Source: Muricea muricata (taxonomy: Eukaryota > Cnidaria > Anthozoa > Malacalcyonacea > Plexauridae). Taken from it: a DNA stretch of 64,000 nucleotides. The notes under the pieces were generated by a model that did not search any database, had not been told where the DNA came from, and saw nothing but the letters and a program-made list of their open reading frames with translations. Location of the stretch: NCBI GenBank assembly GCA_963855995.1, contig OY979723.1, positions 14,573,666 through 14,637,665 on the forward strand, given 5' to 3'. The translations under genes and the position numbers were made by a program. The stretch's first letter is position 1, and every line of letters begins with the position of its first letter. This document shows, one piece after another, positions 35,701-44,399 of the stretch.

Positions 35701-36760
35701 GAGTTTTGCATGTTGAGTATCACTATATTTTTCTGGAAACACACTAAATAATAACTTTTTGTTGATAGTGGTGGATGGTGATGTCCTGTGGCATATGGCG
35801 AGTCACCTGGATAAATTGGCAATATGGTGGATATCCATTTCCTGGTAAGTTTGCATGGTGAATATCACTATCAATGTAGTTAAAATTCTAAGACCAAAAA
35901 GAATAAGTCTGTGATGATTATAAATTTATGTGCTGTTTTTGCCAAATTGTAGTGGCATGATGAAGAGCGTCGTTGTCTTTGCAAGTTGTACATTGCTGTG
36001 GATATGAAGCTCCTGGTAAGTTTTTCATGGTGAATATCACTATATTTTTCTGGAAACAAACTAAATAACTTTATGATGATAGTGGCATATGGTGATGTCG
36101 TGTGGCATATGGCGATTCGCCTGGGCAAATTGGGAATATGGTGGATATCCAGTTCCTGGTAAGTTTGCATGCTCAACATCACTATCACTATGGTTAAAAT
36201 TCTAAAAACAAAATAAATAAGTTTGTGATGATCATAAATTTATGTAGTGTTTCCACCAAATTTTAGTGTGTTCTAGTGGAATGGTGGATTGGGTCGTTGT
36301 CTTGGACAAATATACATTGTTGTGAACGTGAAGTTCCTGGTGAGTTTTGCATGGTGAATATCACTATATTTTTCTGGAAACAAACTGAATAATAAGTTTT
36401 TGTTGATAGTGGTGGGTGGTGATGTCCTGTGGCATATGGCGAGTCACCTGGATAAATTGGCAATATGGTGGATATCCATTTCCTGGTAAGTTTACATGGT
36501 GAATATCACTATCAATATAGTTAAAATTCTAAGACCAAAAAGAATAAGTCTGTGATGATCATAAATTTATGTGCTGTTTTTTCCAAATTGTAGTGGCATG
36601 ATGAATAGCGTCGTTGTCTTTGCAAGTTGTACATTGCTGTGGATATGGAGCTCGTGGTAAGTTTTGCATGGTGAATATCACTATATTTTCCTGGAAATAA
36701 ACTAAATAATAACTTTATGATGATAGTGGTATATGGTGATGTCGTGTGGGATGGTGAGTC
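32765..36760 (+). repeat. Expanded array of 25 exon-like GTAAGT modules
   Basis: Donor-like GTAAGT or GTGAGT sites have their GT at 32807, 32973, 33153, 33277, 33450, 33596, 33782, 33928, 34093, 34239, 34420, 34566, 34737, 34883, 35064, 35210, 35380, 35526, 35699, 35845, 36016, 36159, 36340, 36486 and 36657. Two related module types alternate. Type A (about 76 bp) follows TTTATGATGATAG and ends ATCCAGTTCCTG; type B (about 73 bp) follows CACCAAATTTTAG or GCCAAATTGTAG and ends GAAGTTCCTG. The interval from a B donor to the next A donor is 146 bp in most cases, and from A to B 165-186 bp. Four modules make a higher-order unit of 636-644 bp. CAAACTAAATAATAAC before the type A acceptor resembles a branch-point region. 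Minus-strand open frames of about 60-100 codons recur in it but lack any recognisable domain. Confidence 0.88.
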
Positions 36761-37217
36761 CTTGACTTCGTCTCGGTGAATATTTCCCGATAATCACCTC
36801 GCCATCGTCGCCTCGCCACTTATTGTACAGTAAAACTGGCAAAGCAATACATGTGCTTGTGAATATTGTTTTCCAAAACCCCTCTCAGTAATTCCTGTTT
36901 TGATTTACCAAAGCGAGTCTTGCTGGAATGCCTGAAAATTCTCTCTTTCAAAGCCTTTTTCTTTTTATTGTGATGCTGAAATAGATTTAGACATCCACGC
37001 ACTGCACACATGAAACATTGATGTAACTACTTATCTTTAAAACACCCTAAATTAGACCTGTAATATAACTGATAGAACAAAACGGGGACAGCATTTACAT
37101 CTGATTGATTTTTTCTTGTTTTAGTACATCAAGATATGTTTTGTTAGCTGACCCAATGGTTCCGTGTTGCATTAACTAGTCAAGCATTTTAACCCAGGTA
37201 ATAGATGTTTCTCTCTA

Positions 37218-37548
37218 CACAGCCAAAAACGCCGCAGACTTGCTGCAAGTTGTCAATTTTACCGGCTTGTTGAAAATTGTTGACAAGTTGCAACAAGCTT
37301 GTGAAAATCAGGCTTATTGCAATTTGTCATCTTTAGACTTGTTACAGCTTGATGAAACAACTTGCATCAAGCCTGTGGATAACAAATTTTGAGAATAAAC
37401 TTGCAACAAGCCTGTTGACAACTTGGAACAGACTTTCCATCAACAAGCTGTTGCAAGCCATGTGAACGCATCCTGATATCGGATTGTTGAAACAAGTTGT
37501 TACAAGATGTCAACAGACTTGTTGCAACTTGTGCGTTTTTTGGCTGTG
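37218..37548. mobile_element. MITE built of TTGCAACAAG dyads, copy 3
   Basis: Best-preserved ends of the three copies (CTACACAGCCAAAAACGC on the left, its inverse on the right with one extra T). Flanked by TA at 37216-37217 and 37549-37550. Confidence 0.85.
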
Positions 37549-37550
37549 TA

Positions 37551-37722
37551 GTGGTGGCAGATCCAGGAGAAGTCAAAATAAATTATAGCAGCTGAATTTA
37601 AATTTAAAAATAACTTTATAACAATGCCATAGGTTATGAATTTCAAAATAATAAAATCTAGCCAATGAAGTTGCTTTGAATGAGCTGTGGTAATTTAGTT
37701 TGACTTACACTAGATCCGCCAC
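37551..37722. mobile_element. MITE with GTGGCGGATC ends, copy 3
   Basis: Diverged counterpart of 18440-18609. The right end reads inward AGTGGCGGATCTAGTG. Confidence 0.72.
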
Positions 37723-37730
37723 TGCTGTCT
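37721..37730. other. Empty insertion site of the 183-bp MITE
   Basis: A single ACTGCTGTCT is found here, followed by AAGTTGATG as after the right-hand repeat in copies 1 and 2. It represents the state before the 183-bp MITE inserted (or, less likely, a precise loss). Confidence 0.85.
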
Positions 37731-38037
37731 AAGTTGATGATGTACAAGCCCATGTGAACACGATATTCAAGATAAGATAATATAAGATATAAGATAGTAA
37801 CATTGGAGGACATATTGCTACTTATTGTTGTTCTGAGGTCTCACGGGCGTCACTATTCAATGATGCGCGATCGTACATTCGAAAGGTCAGGGCCCGCCTT
37901 TCTGGATGTACTTTTGCCATGTTGGGTTGCGGACGTTGTGTATCTTGGGATATATGATAAGTTGTAATGTTAAATTCAATGTTATTATCTTTAATAAGCG
38001 GGGAGCTATAGCGAAAAGCTATTGCTCTCCGCTATGA

Positions 38038-38219
38038 TGTTGTGGCAGGATGGTACATTGTGAAACAGAGTATTTCACTGTAGAATAAGACACAACATGA
38101 GCGAATGGCGCAATTTATTAAAACACATGAGCGAATGACGTAATTAAGTCCCTGAGAAGGGGATCCAAGAACCTGTGTTTCTCAATAAATGTTAAATTAT
38201 TCCTCCCTGCCACAACAAC
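38038..38219. mobile_element. Small inverted-repeat element, TGTTGTGGCAGG ends, copy 3
   Basis: Counterpart of 19129-19229, with about 80 bp of additional sequence inside. Confidence 0.45.
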
Positions 38220-38355
38220 ATCGTTAGGAAATTGTGGGTATCGCAGGATCATATTGGTTTGTAGGATCATCGACTATAATCATATGCTGTTGTTAGCATT
38301 GCTAATTATGTAAATGATTCAGACCAACAGTATAAAGGTGTGGTCTGCTATAGAT

Positions 38356-38516
38356 GTTGTCCTCTCTCGGACGTTACATAACAGATTGTTATTTTTATTT
38401 TAAGAGTGCAATTATATGTTCCATATCTAATACATTCGTATTACATATGGAAAATATAATTGTACTGTTAAAATATAAAAAACTGCCTGTTATGTAACGA
38501 CGAAGAGAGAACAAAA
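38356..38516. mobile_element. 161-bp inverted-repeat element, present only in unit 3
   Basis: The arms at 38356-38427 (GTTGTCCTCTCTCGGACG...) and 38445-38516 (...CGAAGAGAGAACAAAA) are reverse complements with some mismatches, centred on GTTACATAACAG / CTGTTATGTAAC, and separated by 17 bp. It lies in a ~370-bp stretch (38328-38697) missing from copies 1 and 2. The whole insertion may be a larger element whose ends I cannot define. Confidence 0.75.
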
Positions 38517-38702
38517 TAGGTTCTATGTGTTTCTGTGTAAAAGGCAATTTGGCTGTTGTAAAGTATTTTGCTAGCGTGAGACAATACATGTAATGCCAAC
38601 ACAGGCACTAAATCGATTTGTAGCTATATATAGTTGTTTGATATATTTGCTAATAGTATAGAAGAATTATGGATTAAGTAATGTATATTCTGTGTAACAT
38701 AA

Positions 38703-38896
38703 CTCTCATACTTTGACTTTTAAACTTGTAAGCTTACTATGCTTGTAAATTAGTGCCTAGGTTTTTGCACGCGTCCTGTCGGGGGACTCTGTAACATCAC
38801 GGCCCGACCCAGGTTTCCTTGCAAGGTGAGGTTTTTCCTGGCCTCCCGGTGTTGCAGAGATTAAAATAAATTATTGAATTGTATTGTATTGTATGG
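38703..38896 (+). mobile_element. Retroelement 3' tail with ATTGT repeats, copy 3
   Basis: Counterpart of 19343-19530, with tandem ATTGT units near 38880-38893. Confidence 0.6.
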
Positions 38897-38897
38897 T

Positions 38898-39345
38898 GGA
38901 TATTTTATGCAAGTGCGCACGATCATAGTCGATATTTTGACTCAGAATTCAGAATTTCAATTCTGGTATAATATACTCAGTTTACCCTATTTTGACTATT
39001 TCTGCCTTGTATGGAACAATTGTTCGATAACGCGGAGAACGAGTTTGAAACAGGGCATCAAGGGTCATCACAGGGGATAGTTAGGATGTCCCATCAGAAC
39101 AAGTACTTGCAACGTTGAGATGAAAAACCTTAGAAGAAAGGCACGAAATTAAGTTGACAAAATACATGAGCAAATTAATAGAGGGAGACTGTCCAGAAAT
39201 ACTTTCTAATCTATTTGAAAAATGTAGCGACGAAAAATATAATCTAAGAAGTAACGGTAAACTTCTATGGCTTCTGTGAGTAGCTCAGGACAATAGCGGA
39301 GAAGCTTATCCGATATTTTATCTAGCCCAGTTGCCTTAGTTTTAC
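38898..39345 (+). pseudogene. LINE reverse-transcriptase C-terminal remnant, copy 3
   Basis: The upstream block NILSLPYFDYFCLVWNNCS is well preserved. The downstream part has in-frame stops (TAG in the SYDVP motif near 39082, TGA in place of the conserved Gly-Trp near 39116, TGA near 39276). The three copies decay differently, so the insertion predates the segmental duplications and none is active. Confidence 0.8.
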
Positions 39346-39574
39346 AGAGTTTAATTCGAAAATTGTGATTGCATGTATGTTCCCTCTCTACACTGTTAAA
39401 ATACACTGTTTCATGATAATGTTTTAAACATACTTGTCAACGTCTAGATACTGTACATCCTGAATGTTATTAGTAGAACGCAGCTAGCATAACTAGCCTA
39501 AAAGTTCCTTACTATTTAAAAGTAATACAATATATTTCTTACTGCATTGCGTGACAGAGCATGTGAGCATGTCG

Positions 39575-41040
39575 CCAATGACCCTAAAACCCCATAAATA
39601 ACCCTAAATGTGCGTAAATCACCCTAAATAACCAAAAAAAGCCCAAAATTAGCTCCAAGTGACCTTAATTGGCCCTAAACAACCATACATAACCCTTAAA
39701 AACCCCTGAATAACCCTAAACAGCCCTAAATTACTCTAAATAACCCTAAATGACCCTATATAACCCTAAAAACCCTGAAAAACCCTAAATATCCCTAAGT
39801 GAACCTAAAAAACTCTAAATAGGCCAAACTAACCCTAAATAACCGGCAATATCCATAAATCAACCTGAGTAATCCTAAATAACCCTAAATAATCGTGAAA
39901 ACCTCTAAATTACCTTAAATAAGCTTAAATAACCCTACCTTACACTAAATAACTCTAAATAACCTTAAATATAGCCTTAAATTACCCTAAATAAGCCTAA
40001 ATAGCTTTAAATTATCGTAAATAAGCATAAATAAGCTTAAATAACCCTAAATGATGCTAAATGATCCTAAATAACCCTAAATAACTGTAAGTGACCCTAA
40101 ATGACCCTAAATAAGCCTAAATGACCCTAAAAACTCTTAAATAACCCTAAATAACCCTAAATGATGCTAAATGATCCTAAATATCCATAAGAAATGCTAA
40201 ATAACCCTAAATAGCCTCAAATAATCTTAGATGACCATTAATGACCCTAAACGACCCGAAATAACTATAAATAACCGTGAATAAACTTGCATGACCCTAA
40301 ATAACCGTAAAAACCCTTAATGACCCTAAATAACGCTAAATGTTCGTAAATATCGTTAATTAATTGGAAGTAACCCTAAGCTATCCTAAATAATCCTAAA
40401 TGACTGTAAGTATTCCTAAGTAATCCTAAATAACCATAAATAACCCAAAATCACCGTAAATGACCCTAAATAACCCTAAGTGTGCCTAAATATGCCTAAA
40501 TAATTTTAAATAAGCCTAGATGACCCTAAATGACCCTAAGTGATTCTAAATCACCATAAATAACACCCGAAAGTCATAAGTAATACTAAATAAAGCTGAA
40601 TGACCCTAAATAAGCCTAAACAACGCTAAATATCCCTAAATAATCCTAAATGACCTTTAATGACCCAAAATGACTGTAAATAATCCTAAGAAATCCTGAA
40701 TGACCGTAAATAAGCCTAAATAATCGTAAGTAACCCGAAATAACCTTAAATAACCCTAATCGACCGTAAATTACTCTAAATGATCCTAAATAACCCTAAA
40801 TGAGCCTAAATAATCCTGTGCGACCCTAAGTAACCCTAAATAACGGTAAATACATCTAAATGACCGTAAATAACTTCAAATAACGCAAAAAACCCTTGAT
40901 TACCCTCGATTACCCAAGATTACCCTGAGTAACCCTAAATAAGCAAAATAACCTTAAATAACCTTAAGTAAGGTTAAATAACTCAACAGTATTCTAGATT
41001 ACCTTAAATAAGCCTAAAGAAACCTCAATAACACTAAAAC
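39575..41040. repeat. 1.5-kb degenerate CCCTAAATAA-type array
   Basis: About 140 units, mostly of 10 bp (CCCTAAATAA, CCCTAAATGA, CCTAAATAAG and similar), C-rich on the plus strand. This is the largest of four such arrays. It follows directly after the shared unit end GAGCATGT at 39570. Confidence 0.92.
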
Positions 41041-41087
41041 CCCCAAAACAGCTCTAATCTACTAAAGTGTTTTGGAAGGTTACCATG

Positions 41088-41335
41088 AAATTTTGTTAAT
41101 TTCTATTGTTTTTAATCCCTAGTGGGATTTTGTTAATTTCTATTTTTTTAGGCCTTATTTCAATAATACTGTGGAATTTTGTTAATTTCCATTGTTTTCA
41201 AGTCTTGTTGGAATAATGCCGTGGAATTTTGTTAATTTCTATTGTTTTTAAGCCTTATTTGAATAATAAAGTAGAGTTTTCGTTAATTTCTTTTGTTTTT
41301 AAACCTTATTTGAATAATACTGTGAAACTTCCGCT
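41088..41335. repeat. 50-bp tandem repeat, five units
   Basis: TTTTGTTAATTTC recurs at about 41091, 41128, 41178, 41228 and 41277. The last four are spaced about 50 bp apart, followed by CCTTATTTGAATAATAC-like sequence. Confidence 0.85.
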
Positions 41336-41380
41336 CGATATGGTTAAAGCGAAAAATGGGCTTAATGCATTAGCCAGTCG

Positions 41381-42113
41381 TAAGTCAAATCTTGCAAACA
41401 AATTTTATTTATATTTTTTTCCATTTATTTCGGATATAGAGCAAATTCATTCGTCCAGTTTTTTATTATAAGGCCCCATCAGCAGAGACCTGACAGCATT
41501 GGAGAATTTGTAAATATAAGAGGCTAAATGTCTACTCACAGCACAAAAGGTTTTTTTCCATACTTCTGCAGTCTAGCTAGAGGCAAAGAAAACACTCTAA
41601 ATCCACAGTGGTGGGGAAAGACAAATTGCAAAAAAAGAAACTTCCTTGGATAAATTATTAAACGGAGCCAGGAGGAGAATTGATATTTTGAAAAAATAGC
41701 TAATTTAAAGTTCTAAATGTTAAGTGTATTTCAAGTTAATTTTCAATCGGGTTTGTTTGTGAAGGAGGGAAATAGGTTTAAATTAAATAGAGTTTTTAAG
41801 CAGTGTGGTCTTATTCAGCCTGTTTGGCCAAGTGGTCGTCGAGCTAGCTCTCGTTCTTTTTGGTGTGGGTTCGAATCGCAGTCCTGCCTTCGGATTTCTT
41901 TCATTTTTTTCTCTCCTTTTTTTAAATGCGAGCTTTCTACCTGAAGTTTTCATGAAGTTGTTGGTGTTGGTTTTAACTGCTGTTTGTTGTTTCGTTATTT
42001 AATATATATTTAATATCTAAATATTGTGAACAATCCTGATAATATAATGCACATGTGGTCCCACAATCTTTAGAGCGTGGCTGTACTAAAGTAGATAAAT
42101 ACGATCCCAGGGA
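41381..42113. repeat. ~733-bp tandem duplication, copy 1
   Basis: Begins TAAGTCAAATCTTGC and ends GATCCCAGGGA; the same sequence starts again at 42114. It lacks about 34 bp (AATGCATGG... to GTGTGTG) that copy 2 has near 42777. Confidence 0.92.
41818..41888 (+). pseudogene. tRNA-like sequence in duplication, copy 1
   Basis: Plus-strand box A TGGCCAAGTGG (41825-41835, full match) and box B GGTTCGAATCG (41868-41878, one mismatch) are separated by 32 bases, the normal tRNA spacing. The acceptor ends do not pair well and no anticodon arm is clear, so a tRNA-derived SINE or pseudogene is more likely than a tRNA. A pyrimidine-rich stretch follows. Confidence 0.6.
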
Positions 42114-42880
42114 TAAGTCAAATCTTGCAAACAAATTTTCATTTATATTTTTTTGGATTTATTTCGGATATAGAGCAAATTCATTCGTCCAGTTTTTTAT
42201 TATATGGCCCCATCAGCACAGACCTGACAGCATTGGAGAATTTGTAAATATAAGAGGCTAAATGTCTACTCACAGCACCAAAGGTTTTTTTCCATACTTC
42301 TGCAGTCTAGGTAGAGGCAAAGAAAACACTCTAAATCCACAGTGGTGGGGAAAGATAAATTGCAAAAAAAGAAACTTCCTTGGATAAATTATTAAACGAA
42401 GCCAGGAGGAGAATTGATATTTTGCAAAAATAGCAAATTTAAAGTTCTAAATGTTAAGTGTATTTCAAGTTAATTTTCAATCAGGTTTGTTTGTGAGGGA
42501 GGGAAATAGGTTTAAATTAAATAGAGTTTTTAAGCAGTGTGGTCTTATTCAGCCTGTTTGGCCAAGTGGTCGTCGAGCTAGCTCTCGTTCTTTTTGGTGT
42601 GGGTTCGAATCGCAGTCCTGCCTTCGGATTTCTTTCATTTTTTTCTCTCCTTTTTTTAAATGCGAGCTTTCTACCTGAAGTTTTCATGAAGTTGTTGGTG
42701 TTGGTTTTAACTGCTGTTTGTTGTTTCGTTATTTAATATATATTTAATATCTAAATATTGTGAACAGTCCTGATAAATGCATGGTTTCTAGAGAGCAACG
42801 TGTGTGATATATAATGCACATGTGCTCCCACAATCTTTAGAGCGTGGCTGTACTAAAGTAGATAAATACGATCCCAGGGA
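42114..42880. repeat. ~733-bp tandem duplication, copy 2
   Basis: Second copy, 767 bp with the extra ~34 bp. Its right end (42755-42873) also matches 28370-28500, which links this region to the earlier exon-like block. Confidence 0.92.
42552..42622 (+). pseudogene. tRNA-like sequence in duplication, copy 2
   Basis: Same as 41818-41888 at an offset of 734 bp, with box A 42559-42569 and box B 42602-42612 unchanged. Confidence 0.6.
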
Positions 42881-43085
42881 TAAGTAAGTTAGTTGAGTTA
42901 CTCCCTGGAAATTTGCATCGACGGACTGATCACCCATCGGTGTGAGTTGGGGGGGGGAGGTTGTCTGCGAGCGGGGTACGGCCCGTTGCGTCGGTTGCTT
43001 GGGCCAAACCCCAATCAAAGTCATCGTCCGAACCCACTTGAGTATCAGTGAGTGTCAGTCAGTGGGGGTTGCGAGTGGACAGGAC
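42881..43085. other. GC-rich island of unknown origin
   Basis: About 200 bp, clearly richer in G and C than anything around it, with GGGGGGGG at about 42950 and CGAGCGGGGTACGGCCCG at 42969. A homologous junction at 28500-28560 lacks it, so it may be an insertion. No inverted ends, tail or coding frame was recognised. Confidence 0.5.
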
Positions 43086-44399
43086 TTGTGGCTCTATATT
43101 TTAACTTCTTTGGAGAAATGCAAATGAGTTCACGTGTTCAACGTGTTCAACGTCACAAACCGGACACATCACAGAAAAGTTTTTACAACGTGTTGGACCA
43201 TCGTGAAAGACAGACGTGCGAAGTTCGTTTAGAGTTTTTTTTTTCAAATCGCTGATTTTATGGCTGCTTAAAAGCTGAGAAGAACGTTGATTGTTGTTGT
43301 TTGAAGGTAATTTGGAATTTTTAGTCCCTAAATTGTCTTTGTAAATGTTGTTTTAAGCGTGTGTTGGCGAAGGTAAATTTAGAAAGGACGGTCGCCATGC
43401 TTGAATTTGTCGTTCTTGTAGGCGTTTGTTGTACTTTGTTGCTCGCTTTGAGTTGAAGAATGACTGTCTTCGAAGGTAATTTGCTTTATTTGCGCAAAAA
43501 ATTATCGTGGTTGCGTTTGTAAATGTTGTTTTAAGCGTGTCTTGGCGAGGGTAAATTTAGAAAGGACGGTCGCCATGTTTGAATTTGTCTTTCTTGTAGG
43601 CGTTTGTTGTACTTTGTTGCTCGCTTTGAGTTGAAGATTGACTGTCTTAAAAGGTAATTTGCTTTATTTTCGGTAAAAAATTATCGTCGTTGCCATATCA
43701 TTCCTGTGAAATGTGCTTTTAATTGTGGATTTATTTTTCATTCGAGAATCGAGATGGAAAATTCCGAAGCGTGCTTGCCATGTGGTATCGTTTGAAGGTA
43801 ATTTGGCATTTTTAATCCCTAAATTGTCTTTGTAAATGTAGTTTTAAGTGCATCTTTGCTTTGAGTTGAAGATTGACTGTCTTTGAAGGTAATGTGCTTT
43901 ATTTGAGCAAAGTATAGGTTTTTAAATACCTAAAACGATAAAGTAAAATTTCCCTGGGACTAAATGAAGCGTAAAATAATTTTGAGGTCGTGAAATGAGT
44001 CAAAGTTTAAAATATAAAAACAATCGGTTGCTGATTGATCGAGATTTTTGTTTCACAAAAATATGGGATTTATTTTTGTATAATATATCTTTTTATGGAT
44101 AAATACTGAAAGCATTGTAATTTTGGTTGTTTTATAATTTATAATACGAGTTTATTCATTTAATTTCTAACAAGTGGGATCAGGATTTAGTATTGTTGTA
44201 TTTGTCATTGCCATGTTTGAATTTGTCATTGTTGTAGAGCGTCTTTGTAGTAAAGGTAATTTGAGTTGTGGTTGGCTTTCAATGTAAAGACTATTGTCTG
44301 GGAAGGTAATTTATTTTCTTTGTGGCTGTTATTGAACTAAAGAATGCCTTGTTTCAGTAAGCGTAGATTGTAATGCAGTAGAAATGTGTTTTTAAATAT
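43086..44399 (+). repeat. Diverged exon-like blocks before the 810-bp array
   Basis: Contains block-like segments of the same family, including a ~178-bp tandem pair (starting about 43349 and 43527) with TTAGAAAGGACGGTCGCCAT in each, and repeated AAGGTAATTT donor-like ends (about 43304, 43473, 43652, 43796, 43888). Order and spacing are less regular than to the right. Confidence 0.7.

Larger units (their letters stand above)
30294..41040. repeat. Subtelomeric segmental unit, copy 3 (diverged, expanded)
   Basis: Same order of parts as copies 1 and 2 from the position equivalent to 14808 onward: spacer, GGTACTATA microsatellite, GTAAGT modules, TTGCAACAAG MITE, GTGGCGGATC MITE, inverted-repeat element, ATTGT tail, LINE remnant, CCCTAAATAA array. 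It lacks the foldback element and the 183-bp MITE, and has an extra inverted-repeat insertion (38356-38516), a four-fold longer module array and a much longer telomere-like array. Divergence is clearly higher than between copies 1 and 2. Confidence 0.9.

Noticed and set aside
38378-38497. GTTACATAAC / GTTATGTAAC pair as a regulatory operator
   Set aside because: It is part of the ~70-bp arms of an inverted-repeat element, which explains it better.
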